64,000 nt of DNA from Cruorifilaria tuberocauda (lineage: Eukaryota > Nematoda > Chromadorea > Rhabditida > Onchocercidae): contig JABVXU010000243.1 in NCBI GenBank assembly GCA_013365365.1, positions 1-64,000 of the forward strand, written 5' to 3'. Within the stretch, counting starts at the first letter, position 1, and every line of letters begins with the position of its first letter. The translations under genes were made by a program, and so were the position numbers. Below, in pieces: positions 40,401 through 52,270 of this stretch. The notes below the pieces were generated by a model, which saw only the letters and a program-made list of their open reading frames with translations, did no database searches and was not told where the DNA came from.

Positions 40401-43400
40401 AAGAAAATTTATTAACAATTTTTAAAATTATAGGGTTAATGAATTTAATAAAAATGAAAAACTGCACTCATCCACATGCATCATTCAAATAATTTTAGGC
40501 TTGCTTCGTTTTGACTTATTACTTGTCATATAAGCAAATGATGGAAAAGTTCCACTTTCGTGCATCGAAATTTTTGATGTCAGTCAAATTAAAAAAAATC
40601 CACTTCCACATGTAACACATTAATTAATATTTCTGCTTGTTTGAAGGGAAGCAGATGTTAGATTGATATGATGTGTTCAATGAGCTTCAATCTAATTTAC
40701 TTACGACAATGTTGTGCACTAACTCTCGTTCTGTTGGATATATATATATAAATTAAATCCAATAAAAGATCATATAAAGTCTAATAAATTATTCTTTCTT
40801 TCCTGGAATTTTTCTTTTTGCTAGTAAAAAAATCTAAGACTTTCGAAAAATATGATTTCAACTCTTCTTCAGTTGTTCTATCTGAGGTTATGATCTGAAA
40901 TAAGCTGGCGCTTCCTCTAAATATTCAGTTATTAAAATAACAGAAAAGTGTTGGTTATTCTATTAACGGATGAATGAAATCCATACCTAATTGTCCAAAA
41001 CCGTTTAATTATCTTATTTTCAGTTTCCATTTGTAAACTTTTTATGATGCGTAAAGTGGAATCGGCACAAAATGGAGGAACTTCAATTTGAATGAAAATC
41101 AGTTCCGACATTTAGCAACATAAACTCATCACTTTGGTACTAAAGTCAAATCTATGATAATTATCAGCATACCACCAATGTTTGACTATTTTGCTGAGAA
41201 GCCTCATCAGTGTCATTTTAAACCATTAATTTAATTGCTGCAAAATTCCATTTCAAACACTAACATTTACGTTATTTTTAGAAGCTAAATTGCTGCGGAA
41301 CAGACTCAACAGCTTCTATTTACAGGTCAAAAAGGCATATAGGCTTTCCGATTATTAATTCACTTATGCCTAATAGGCACTTCGCGATATGAGAAATAGA
41401 TAGAAAAAGTTATACCTAATCCTTCTAGTATATCTTAATCATAAGAAGCGAAATTATTGGCATCATTAGTTCTATGAAATAAAATCTAGTATCATTATTT
41501 CAAGAAAAGTATAAATCGTCTTCTCTTGAAAGATATAAAAAAAAAAACTAGTTGAGTACAAAGTGAAATACTAGTCATCAATCATAAAATTATTAGTAAT
41601 TTTGGAATATTTTTCAAGAGAATAAAGTTGGAACTGATATGGATGCTTAACTCATGTTAATGGCTCTCCTGCAGAAATTTTTTTTCACCTAACACTCATT
41701 TCATTTCCTTACTATAGGCTGAATCTTTCAATTTTCGTTATTTAAGCAATTGGCCAGTTATTTTGAAATTTTTGATCAGATTTATTTGATATTGATTATC
41801 CGAATTAAAATCTCTGCTCTTACTTCATGAATAAAAGGCAAAATCGCCACCTCTTCCTTAGTTTTTATTCTTTGTTTTTAATAGATAACATTAAAAACGG
41901 TAGTGCAAAAATAAGCAGAACAATGTCATTATCTTATTTCCACAAACTCAACTCCAAAAACCTTCCAATTTAAATGACGCTAATTTATGAATGGTAGCCG
42001 TCAGATATGAAACATGAAGTTCATTTACCTAATTTTTTTATATTTAGTGCAAAAGCTGGATGGGTAAGAAAGGCAATACCTATTTTACATAAAAGGACAG
42101 ATTTTTCATGACTACTTATAAGAGTAATACACATCATGAACGACAGTGGACAATTTGTATATTAATTCTTTAATTTTTAATATAGTTCAGTTGAATGAAA
42201 CGTCGCAAAATTGCTTCAAATTCCAAATATCTTTTCCATCTGAATAAATAATGTTCAGAAAACTGCTCGTTTCTAAGGGTACATTGTTAAATAACGTTTG
42301 AACGGTAGAAAAAATCGTAAATCATATGAGGAAAAGAGAATATAGGGATACAGTGTAGTGAAAGCGTCAGCAGAAGCAGAAAGAAAATGAAAATAAATGA
42401 GACTAAAAAAGAATAGGTAGCTCTCATTATTTGGCCATTCACACACAACAATACATTAAGGACTTGGCGACTTTGGCGAAGTTTTTACTGGCTACATCCT
42501 TCACTTATTCATTAGTTTTCATCTAATAGATGAAGAATTCAAAATTCTTACCGCATCACTTACGAATATTCAAAGTAATATTCTTTCTTCAACGATACCA
42601 GTACAAAAAAAGTTGCTTTTCGAATTTTTCCGCAAATTAATAAAAGTATGAATAAGCACGAACTGTGCTTTTTTAGCTTAAGCTATGTTATCTTCGTGAT
42701 GGGCATTCTAGCTATTATTCTCTTCTGTATTACGGAATCAATAAATCACGAGACGTCGATGGCAGTCGATATTGATGATCCTCAAAAAATCGTACACAGT
42801 AGTTCTGAAGAACAATTAATCCTTGAGAAGCTTCTCAAAAATTATGATCAACGTGTTCGGCCACCACCGACTAATAGTTCAGGTATAATTAAATGCCCAG
42901 TAATTGATTGCTTTGTAAAACTTATGTGCCATAAACTGAATTATCCTTTGTGCCACACCATCTTTTTCTCGTCATTTCAAATGGATTCAGTGAGGAATAA
43001 AGATGTGACTTATTACTGTACATTAAAAATAGAAACTAATTGAAAATGTTTTAAAGCATTCCTTATTTATCATAACCTCTACTACATTTTCACAGAGTAT
43101 AAAACAGTGCTTTTACGAAAATATCGTCCTTTACGAAAGCATCAAGTTCGTACTTATGACCAAATAGTTTTGATGCTAGAAAAAGAAGAGTTTCCCAATA
43201 ATAATAAAATTTTTGTCAATCCACATAATTTCACGTTGAAACAACTTTTCGTTACTGAATGCACGAGATTCTCTTTATTTCATGAAATCGGTTCAGCCAG
43301 AAAACAGGTTCATCAGATAGAATAGGAAAGAGAATTTAGAGAATGAATGTTAATTATTGCTTTTCCTTATGGCCAAGAAAAAAGATTATTTCGGAAAAAT

Positions 43401-46400
43401 TTCCATGAAGTCTTTCTTTATTTTCATGAAAAAAAATTCTCACACTGATGATATATGGATAGAATAATTTTGTAGTATACACAACTTCTGCTGCTAAATT
43501 TGCTGCTAGGAGAGGATGAATGATTTACAGACTTATCTCAGACTACAATTTATTTAAAACAAGTTATAGTCTGAAGTATGTGTATAGTTTTCTTATTCTG
43601 TCTTTCCGACACAACAATTTTGAATTTGCATTTTACCTGAGATTTTTTCCTATTGGCTTACTTGAAATTTCCTGCAGCATGTCTCGCCGTAGAAGAATTT
43701 AATCCTAACCAAACTGTCCAAGAGCTATAAAAGAGTTTTTCAAGCTGGAGTTTTAAAATTCATGGATAAGGTGAATCGTTATTAAACACAAAGTTCTTCA
43801 AAATTTCGGATCTATTAGAAAACTTTGCATCCAGCAAATTATTCATCTTTTATGCACAATTATGTATTCTCTTCACTGAAATCTAAGAAAAACATCATAC
43901 AAATTAAACGCTGAGCAGTGAAAAAAAGGAAATATTTCGATCCAAATTTAAATACATGGTTAAATATGATTTTGTTATGAATGTTTGTCGCTTTTTCAGT
44001 AGCTAGTGGACCTGTTATTGTTAAAGTAAACATTATGCTACGAATGTTAAGCAAAATCGATGTTGTAAATATGGTAGGTTTCTCTTTTCAAAATTGCTTC
44101 TTATAAAAACATCAAAAATTAATAAATTTTAACTAATTTAAGAAAAACATATGAATGGACTCATAGGATCAATAACAATTAAATTTAGTAAAACTTAAGC
44201 TCTTGTATTCTCAGAAATTAGGGAACTTTTTAAAATATGAAAAGCAGACATTAATCTGGAAAAAGCCATATCATCTACATGCATTTTGTTTTCAAAAATT
44301 ATCGAAATTATGTTGTAGGGTCTTTCAGAACTGCGAGATGTTTAGCTCAAAGTTTAGAGATATGAAGTTGAAGTAATGTGCTCGGAATATTTAACAATGC
44401 ATCCAAAATTACCTTCCGCAGCTTCAAAAATTTACTTTTATGTTCATCGAATTTTTTTTTGATTTTAATCAGAATTACAAATTTTTTAAGTAATTGCAGG
44501 AATATAGCATGCAGATAACATTCAGAGAAAGGTGGCTTGATCGTAGATTAGCTTATGAAAACATGCACATCACCAATATGCCCAATTTTCTTACAGTCCC
44601 TCATGTCAAAAACAACATTTGGATGCCTGATTCATTTTTTCCGGTAGGTAAATAATGTAACATTTTATAAAATTTTTTCAAAAAAAATATTTTTGAAGTA
44701 GAATATTTGAAGAGAAGTGAGGAAACGAAGAATGTTTCCTTATTCATAACTCCTAAGATGTAGACTATCTTCAAGATGTCAGGAAATTTATTTTAGACAG
44801 AGAAAGCAGCACACAGGCATCATATCGATACAGAGAATATGTTTTTAAGGATATATCCAAATGGACAGATACTATATAGCGTGCGATTATCATTAACACT
44901 ATCATGTCCAATGCATCTACAACTTTATCCACTCGATGTGCAATACTGCGATTTCGATTTAATCAGCTATGCTCACACCGTTACTGTATTATTTTCTTTC
45001 CACACAAAAACCATTTTAAAATTAATGCAACCATTTAAAGTATTAAGATACTTCTGATCGGAGAAATTTTTTTTTCTTTGGCAAAAATTATATTGAAAAC
45101 TATTTCATGATATTCTTCGAGGTTAACTGATTCATATGATTTTTTACCTGTGCAAGAAGTTTGTTAATAAATCATATGCAAACATTGGAAAAAATTAAAG
45201 ACAGGTTGTCCTTTTCATGCCAAAATTTTTTATTAATGTCATGAATACAATTTCACTCTGTTTATTTAGAAATCAATAATAATTAATAATAAAAACAGTA
45301 ACAGATAATAATGTCACAAAAGGTTTCAAAATATTGGAAAATTATAAAACAGAATAAAAACTTATAATAAGCGATAAGAACACAATATTTAGCGGGAAGT
45401 TTATTTTGATATGAAAAATTTTTAATTTTCAGGATATTGTATATGAATGGGAAAAAGATGGAGGACCGCCAGTACAAAGGAAACCTGGCGTTGGCAGTGA
45501 TCTGCCTAATTTTTTGCTTACAGCCATAGAAACTAACCATGAATGCACCAGTCATACTAATACAGGTATTTCTACTTCTGAATCATTCGTTGTAATCGGA
45601 AATAACCGGTCAGCCATTATGTTTCTTCTAGCTTGTAGGCACAGTCAAATCAATCCTTTCATCAGGCCTGTGGTGAGGCTGTCGAATTTTCTTAATACAG
45701 CTACAGTTTCCTTCTCATTCACTTGTGATTCCAAAATCTACATTCTCTTTTATTCTTTGACCTGACTACCTACTTTCTTTCCCGAATAATAATGAAGTGC
45801 TTAGACAGGTTTTGTGAAAATTCGTTATTTCGAGGGAAGTTATGATTTATGAATCTAACTGATAAAAATTCCCAGTTATGCATTTCTGAAATGATTCATG
45901 ACTGTCTCTGAAACTTCAGGAACCTATGCTTGCTTAAGGATGCGTCTCGAGCTTTCGCGTCAATTCAGGTTAATTTTCGGTTGATTTTAAATCCTAATTC
46001 GAAATATTGTAGCTAATATAGTCTAAAATAAGGAGACAGCATTTTTCTTACGACTGTTAAAAATAATCAATTTGTTGTACATCAGGTAGGATCAACGGAG
46101 TAAGGCATAATTGTTTATTATATAATATAAGTTTCCGATAAAGATGTCAAATAAAAACTGTATAATGTAAATTACTACAAAAGATCCTATTTCTCTAACA
46201 CTCAAAAAAATTTTTTTCAGTTATTATTTAATCCAATTATATGGTCCAACAACAATGATCGTGATTGTCAGCTGGGTTAGCTTCTGGATTGACATACATT
46301 CCACGGCAGGCCGTATTGCTCTTGGCGTCACTACCCTACTCACGATGACTACATTGGTAAGCTATTGCTTTTACATGTCAAAGAAAAAAATTTTTTTTTG

Positions 46401-48889
46401 TTGATTAAATATTGAAACTTAACTGCCAGTTTTATCAATTAATATTTCGTGTTCCACAATCATACTAACTTTCTAAACACTACGTAATTACTTGTTTTGC
46501 TGCTAGCACTAAAATCCAAAGTTTTAAAAACTTCAGCTAGTCAAAGTTCAAATAAAGAAAAGTATTACACCTACCCATCTCTCTTAAAACTGGAAAAAGA
46601 AAAAACATTTCAGACGTCATCTATAAATGCAAAGTTGCCTCCAGTAAGCTATGTGAAAGTGGTGGACGTTTGGCTAGGCGGTCAGTTATTATCAACTTTT
46701 GCTTCCTAACATTGAATGTTTAAAAATTTTCTTTCGGAATCAACCACTGATCCAAAAAAGAACTTTCAAAATGTGAAAATCCTTTACGAGCGTAATTAGT
46801 AGCAACGATAAGCTTCATTCAAATTTGTAGGAAGAAGGAATAATATAATTTTCAGCTTGTCAGGCATTCGTATTTGGAGCACTTCTAGAATATGCTTTCG
46901 TTTCTTACAAAGATAACTGCCTTCAAGAAAAGAAAAGAAATATGTCAAGAAAAGGACGTCGAAGAATTGATAAACGAAGCATTGAAAATCAACAAATCTA
47001 CCAGCAGCAATGTACCTGTTATTTGGTGAGTATTAATAAGTGTTTTATTGAGAAACCAAAGATAAATATTAAGAGCTCCAGATCTGAAGTTTGTATTTTA
47101 ATCTGAATCAGAAATACAATTCTAAACGAACAATAGTCTATCAGTATCTCCAAATTTGAGACTTCACAAAGATAATGAACACAGCTATCAGAAAATAAGG
47201 TGAGGAACTGAAAATGAGAGAAAAGCTGAGACTTTCGAAAACCTAGAGATCAATTTTCCATTGAAATTAAGTTTTATAAAATCTTACTGTCAAAGAGATT
47301 GACTTTTTCGGAAATACTTGAATATAGTTATTTCTTGCAGTTATCAATGCACCCACATGAAAAAGTGGTGGATCGTATGAGGCAACTTTTTATGACACCT
47401 ACTTATTTCCCGGCTAAAATTGATTTTTATGCCCGATTTTGTGTACCGATTGCATTCACTATATTTAATGTTATATACTGGACGACATGTTTTGTAATGA
47501 TCTCTCAATACGGCCCCAAAAACTGATTTTTTAATCAACTTTTATGTAGTAATAAAGTTATAAAAAAAATAAAATAAACTTAAAAAAAAATAAAATAAAA
47601 CTTAAAAAAAAATCAAAACCTAGTTGACTAAATTGATGGACCTATTTAACAAGAATATAAGCCTTTTTTCGACAAATAATTTTCAATACGAAGTTTAATT
47701 TCGCATAAAAAGATCCCTTTTTGTACTTCCAAAACGGCTAAAATTACTACAAAAAAACATAAATTTCTCCTTAAAGTATCCATTGATCTGAATGATAACT
47801 AAGAAAATCGGATGCACAGCATAAATCAATTCCTCCTACCCATCCTGAAGATATATAGTTAAGAATAAAGAGAGTTAATTTGTTTTGAAAAAGTTGGAAT
47901 ATTGTGTAGGACAAACGAATCATTACTGCGAAAGGTTTATTTTTTTGTCAATGAGTTATAAATTTCATCCCAGTTACAAGACTTGGAAATTATCGAATGA
48001 TCCCAATACTGGAATTGAACGTTTCGTCGGTGTAGAAATGAGTGAAATTGAATTGATTCAGATGAAAGACTGATGGAGTGATGCAAAGTGCAGAAAGCAT
48101 GATAAGAGTCAGTTGATAAGTTACTTTACTAATCTTTTGATAAGAATTTTCTGATCAATTATTAACTGAATATTAACTAATCATCAGCACTGCAAATGTA
48201 ACCGAAAATAAATAACAGTAAAAAACAAACATACCTTAATGGGTGAAAACACCAAAAATAAAAAACCGATTTTTCTTTGATCTGTCATTTACTACAAGCT
48301 AGATATTTATCGCTTCATCAATACTCAACTGGATGAAAAACAAAAAAAAGAAACAAAAAGATAGAAAACGATAATTATTATTGATGAGTTGTTTGCTAGA
48401 ATAGTCGAACATTTCCTAATGACCTTAGCTTTTTCACCAAGCAATTTATGATTTATTACACCAAGTGTCTCTTTAATCCAATCAGTTCGATAATTCCTAT
48501 TTCTTCACAATAAAAAAAATCCTTGACTTGATTCAATTTGCCAAACTTTTTCACATTTTTTCTTAGAAAAAAATTCTATACCTTTAAGGCACCAATACTT
48601 CATTCAATATCTTAGAAAAATGTTTCTAAAATGAATGAAACAAGAATTACCTGCATACAGTGGCCATGCAATCGCGACACCACCACCAACAGTCTCTCTT
48701 TTCATCACTTTTGCTATCATGGCTACTAGTACCTTGCATTAAACTTTCATCGCCATTGACACAATTTCCGAGTTCATTATTTAAAAATGGCGCACTACAA
48801 TCATGGCACTTCATTACTGTTGACTTCGTTATTGACTTTGACTTCGTTGTTGTTATTTCTGCCGATGTTTCTGATATCGACGTCATCAT
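31467..48889 (-). CDS. TRIM-NHL-type protein: B-box, coiled coil, NHL propeller
   Basis: Eighteen exons, 777 aa: 48889-48651, 37272-37113, 37063-37007, 36718-36689, 36538-36452, 35843-35725, 35529-35469, 35291-35131, 34655-34424, 34171-34086, 33942-33873, 33592-33376, 33116-32941, 32828-32691, 32539-32505, 32189-32036, 31932-31792, 31637-31467. The zinc-binding region starts with C28xxC31, and a B-box end is formed across the first junction (CRDCMATVC + [13 protein letters not shown]71, C74, C79, C82, H88, H91). A helical region follows ([20 protein letters not shown]), then a Ser-rich linker (about 300-450). A beta-propeller occupies about 475-750, with NHL-like blades such as [33 protein letters not shown] and [22 protein letters not shown] proteins act in post-transcriptional control and ubiquitylation. 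I see no RING finger, and ATG 48889 is preceded by an in-frame stop. Intron 1 is about 11.4 kb and contains two other genes. Exons 3 and 15 rest on weaker splice sites. I cannot assign the C. elegans orthologue. Confidence 0.82.
40781..41111 (-). CDS. Small two-exon protein, possible Pcc1/LAGE3-like KEOPS subunit
   Basis: Exons 41111-40987 and 40916-40781 (stop TAG), 86 aa, joined AG|A in phase with a GTATGG donor and a TATTTAG acceptor. The product begins [20 protein letters not shown], continues with a helix [13 protein letters not shown], then strands [20 protein letters not shown] and a second helix [16 protein letters not shown], and ends in a basic tail. The order strand - proline/aromatic turn - helix with SLxxD/E - two strands - helix, and the size, match the Pcc1/CTAG family (KEOPS complex, tRNA t6A synthesis; human LAGE3). 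That resemblance is from memory and weak. The gene lies inside intron 1 of the NHL gene, on the same strand, so it needs its own promoter or trans-splice site. Each exon has a short reading frame, so it is easily missed. Confidence 0.45.
42648..47526 (+). CDS. Cys-loop ligand-gated ion channel, GluCl/GlyR-related group
   Basis: Core exons: 42648-42882, 44000-44073, 44500-44643, 44797-44979, 45433-45565, 45920-45968, 46221-46356, 46614-46680, 46856-47025, 47341-47526 (TGA); 458 aa. An N-terminal hydrophobic segment ([18 protein letters not shown]) serves as signal peptide or anchor. The ligand-binding domain has [53 protein letters not shown] and the 13-residue Cys loop [15 protein letters not shown] (44905-44949). 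A second Cys pair, [13 protein letters not shown], is typical of GluCl and glycine receptors. M1 ([16 protein letters not shown]), M2 ([16 protein letters not shown]), M3 ([20 protein letters not shown]), a basic cytoplasmic loop and M4 ([16 protein letters not shown]) follow. The usual PAR before M2 is AGR here. This is a neuronal or muscle surface receptor; ligand and exact orthologue cannot be told from sequence. A possible in-frame cassette exon is listed separately. The gene lies wholly inside an intron of the opposite-strand NHL gene. Confidence 0.9.
43096..43290 (+). CDS. Possible in-frame cassette exon of the ligand-gated channel
   Basis: A 195-nt open segment with a TTTTCACAG acceptor before 43096 and a GT donor at 43291 (ATCG|GTTCAG). 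It enters and leaves in phase 1, so it fits exactly between core exons 1 and 2 and would add 65 aa ([20 protein letters not shown]... to ...SLFHEI). The family does not normally carry an insertion at this place, just before the first beta strand. The open frame itself runs on to 43325. It may be an alternative exon or chance. Confidence 0.3.
47551..47556 (+). terminator. Poly(A) signal of the ligand-gated channel gene
   Basis: AATAAA 25 nt after the stop codon. It is followed at 47560-47612 by A-rich imperfect repeats that contain more copies of the hexamer. Confidence 0.5.
47560..47612. repeat. A-rich short tandem repeat
   Basis: Two to three imperfect copies of a unit of about 21-22 nt of the form AAAATAAAATAAACTTAAAA directly after the ligand-gated channel gene. 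Confidence 0.6.
47951..48073 (+). CDS. Candidate 40-aa ORF or terminal exon, unknown
   Basis: ATG at 47951 opens a frame [18 protein letters not shown]...[13 protein letters not shown] ending at TGA 48073. Residue use is balanced and unlike translated AT-rich DNA. An acceptor-like CATCCCAG lies at 47966-47973, so it could instead be the last exon of something, but the phase does not fit the neighbouring channel gene. It sits about 430 nt past the channel stop and inside intron 1 of the NHL gene. No family recognised. Confidence 0.2.
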   Translation: MSYKFHPSYKTWKLSNDPNTGIERFVGVEMSEIELIQMKD

Positions 48890-51800
48890 GTCAACATTTC
48901 TGACCGTCTATTAATTCCATTTGTTTGGATTAAAATGAAGAGCTCCTAGATTTCTGAAGCCAATATATTTCCAGTAGTATCTGCAAACGTGAACAATTAT
49001 TCAGTTTAGAATCTTTAAGACTTTCCAATACGACTACAACTTTAAACAAATAAAACGTCTTGCTCTTCCACACTATTTTATATTGAATTAGAAAGCAGCC
49101 GAAGCCAAAGCACTGCATCTTGAATTTTCGACGCCAAAGTGGCTATTAAGAGTATTTTTTTTAAGCGAAATCATCGAAAATATACCAACCAATTCTGGAT
49201 AGAAGTCTAACCTTCTCGTAAATTAATTTAGATGGAAATAATTTGATCAGTGAGATGATTTTGTTCGGAAGAATTCAATACACTGCCAATTTCCCCGCAT
49301 ATCACTATGATATCAGTCTTTAAGAATCAATTAAAAATTTTTCCACTTCAAATACAAAACCGACAGAATATTACTAAGGTAAATAAAACAAAGCCACATA
49401 GTGTCATCAACATGTAAGTTTCTCGAATGACTTACATAAGAGAAATATGAAGGTTAACTAAGAAGCCAAAAACCATTTTCTGCCGAAATGTGAGTTTTAT
49501 TTAAATCTCTGATAGAAAAAAATCAAGTGATGAAGGATAAAGCACGCCACAATCATTCATTTATGCATTATTACGTATTTAAAAACCTCCGATTTATTTT
49601 AATTTGCCACTGATAACGTTTAAATGGAACAGATTAGATTAAGTGAAAGAGAAATGGATATGTGCTGATAAATAGATTTGAAGCATTTCCATATGAAATT
49701 AGCTTAAAGTCAAGCAGTCCGAAAATATTCAATCGGAAAAACAACCTTTTAGGAAGACTTGCTAATCAAAAAAGCTAGAGAACAAAATATGAAGGCACCA
49801 AACATCTAGTCGTCAACCGCGAAAAAATGCAAACAAAACCTTATTAGCGAATAACTCTTTTTCACGATACGCGCTCTGAAATTAGATACGTCCCAAACAA
49901 TATGTTGTTACAGTCTCTCATACCTATCAATTATGTCAAACTTATCTGCTTCCTTTCATTTTTAAGCGGATTCAACGTATGTGTAAGTATTCCCACTATC
50001 TACATATGTGATCTCTTTCTTATCAATCTTATAAGATTAGAAATGTATAAGGTGTCAGTCTTATCTCTTATTTTTTTTGCTGAATTTGAAAATATCGTAA
50101 TTGACATTGCAATTAATCACAAAATTATCTTTTAAATATGTTCATCTTGAAATGAATATTATGAATGCTGCAAAATATATAAAAATTTATTGCAAAAGCT
50201 GTACATAGATAGGAGTTAAAATGCAATATTAACATGTGTCGTCGTATAAGACAATATAAAATAAAACTCATTACTTGAAATATCAGCTTTAAAAAATACA
50301 GGATAAGACTTATTAACGTAAAGAAGAGAAAAAAATATGATGGTGAATGAGGATAAAAATTTTCTCACATTGCCTGAAGAGGAAGAAATGAGCAAGTTTT
50401 ACCCTCCTAATCGGAGAAGGATTAAAGAAAATATAAAATCAAAAAATAAGGATTTAATTATGCAACGAGATGGAAATGATGAATCCGACGACTATCTATT
50501 CCTGAAGAAATTTTCGGGATGATGCAAATCATATCATGTATATCGGTCATATAGATGAGATGCTTTTTACTGCGTAATGTAAGAAATGAGAAATGATCTC
50601 ACTGAGCAGTAAAAATTATGAAGGCGAATGATTCGCATTATAATTGAATGACATACACGTAAATAAACATTCGATCATAGATTAAAAGTTACGACAAATA
50701 ATAAAAACAAACTAAAGGAATAAAAGAAAATCAATGATCCATTTTCTCTGTCTAATGAGAGAGATAACAGGATAAAAGATCATTATAGCTTGCAGATTTA
50801 TTACTAACGATTCCAATATATCAAAAGATGATGAAATTGCAGGATTTTTTTCATGCTAAAATCACATTCATTATGAACATTTTCAATATTTTAAAATTAG
50901 CAGGAGAAATCAGCGACAAACTAGCATCTTGGTAATGAACAGTAATAGCAATAACGGTATAGCTGACACACTAAAAGAGATCTTAAGTAAATGACAGTTT
51001 GAAAAGCACCGTGTGTACATATTGAGATATAAGATTGTCAAGTATATTATTAGTACCGCAGTCGCAAACAGCACAGCTACATCTCTTACTGGAATAAACT
51101 TTCAAACTCTATGAAGTAAATAGAATTTAAATTAAACAGTAGTTTATCAGAGGAATTTTTTAAGGCAACAAACACTATAATAATAATTTCCCATAATTTT
51201 TTTGAAATTAAGCAAAAAATATGAAAATTGGTAGGGCATAAAAAATGTGAAATCAAGAAAAAAAAGATTTCTAAATTTACCGGTACACATGGAACTACGG
51301 AAAGAAAAATATGAAAATCTTCTTACGTCAAAAGCTGGTAAGAAGCACCAAAAGAAAAGGCCAGTAACCGAAAGAATCGCCTTTTTAGAAAGGAGTAGTG
51401 ACAGCACGGTTTGAAAAAGCTCCGACGAATAGGACAAGAGAGAGCTGCAAACAGAACACAAATACATTACACAAGCACGAATTGCGCAAGGACTATATCA
51501 ATTCACAAATAATTGGATCAACTGGGTAGAAAAGAATGAAATGGAACTTAATTACATTGAAAAACCAGTCGAAATAAACATGAAAGTTTCTTTATCCCCC
51601 ACTTTAATTTACGTTTCTTTAAAATATTACAGCTCCTGCTAGGGCATGATATTCAGTACAGGACTAAAATACATTTTCCTTAATAATTTCAGTGTTCCCT
51701 AGGAACTATATTTAGACATGATAAACAGCGATATTTAATCTAAGAGTTTAATTCAATAAACCACAAATCTATTTATTTTTGAAATATTTTTAAAATTTTT

Positions 51801-52270
51801 CTGAGCAAAAAATTTCCTAAAACAGGCCAAGGATTTGAAAATTATTTTTTTGCATTGCGTGAAAGATGAAAATATCTTTGAGAAATGTGCGATTCATCAT
51901 ATTATAAGCAATACTAAATACCGAAGTTTAATTTTCTCATTTTCAACATTGAAAACTCCATTAATAACGCTCTGATACTTTTTTGTTTAGATAAATTCCC
52001 GATAAAAATTGGAAATTAATAGGTGAAGTTATGCAATTTCATGATTTCTTTTTAACTGGATCTTTTCAGGCTGCATTTAATAAATTCAAGAAAGCCTAAT
52101 CTATCACCGACTTCAGTTCCGGCAACATCAGGGAGGAGAGAAATAGTACGCTATAAGCAATGAATGACATTTACGATGAACGCGAAACACAGTACTGAGA
52201 AATTATTAAAAGATATTGAGAGAGATGTGACCTGTGAAACTAGCTGTGAAACCGCTCAAATTCTGTTATA
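48890..52270. other. Spacer between NHL gene and CDT1
   Basis: AT-rich. It should hold the NHL promoter next to 48889 and the CDT1 3' UTR next to 52270. The only coding candidate is a small plus-strand two-exon frame at 49902-50522, listed separately. Other open frames (for example 51147-51467 minus) are Phe/Ser/Leu-rich without splice context. Confidence 0.5.
49902..50522 (+). CDS. Candidate small secreted peptide gene
   Basis: Exon 1 starts at ATG 49902 and reads MLLQSLIPINYVKLICFLSF then LSGFNVC, a plausible signal peptide. It stops at a TGT|GTAAGT donor (49982) or, four bases later, at AA|GTATTC (49986). A second open segment, 50329-50522, contains MMVNEDKNFLTLPEEEEMSK and NRRRIKENIKSKNK, and ends YLFLKKFSG before TGA. 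Only the 49986 donor is in phase with an acceptor (AAGAG|AAA at 50328), giving 92 aa. Acidic and dibasic stretches would suit a processed peptide, but nothing proves it. The two parts may be unrelated. Confidence 0.25.

Noticed and set aside
40719..40745. Short [11 protein letters not shown] segment before a GTAAGT donor, minus strand
   Set aside because: No acceptor or upstream ATG in frame; it lies just past the stop of the small gene and is probably chance or UTR.
51147..51467. 106-codon Phe/Ser/Leu-rich minus-strand frame
   Set aside because: Composition is that of translated AT-rich DNA; no supporting splice sites or homology.
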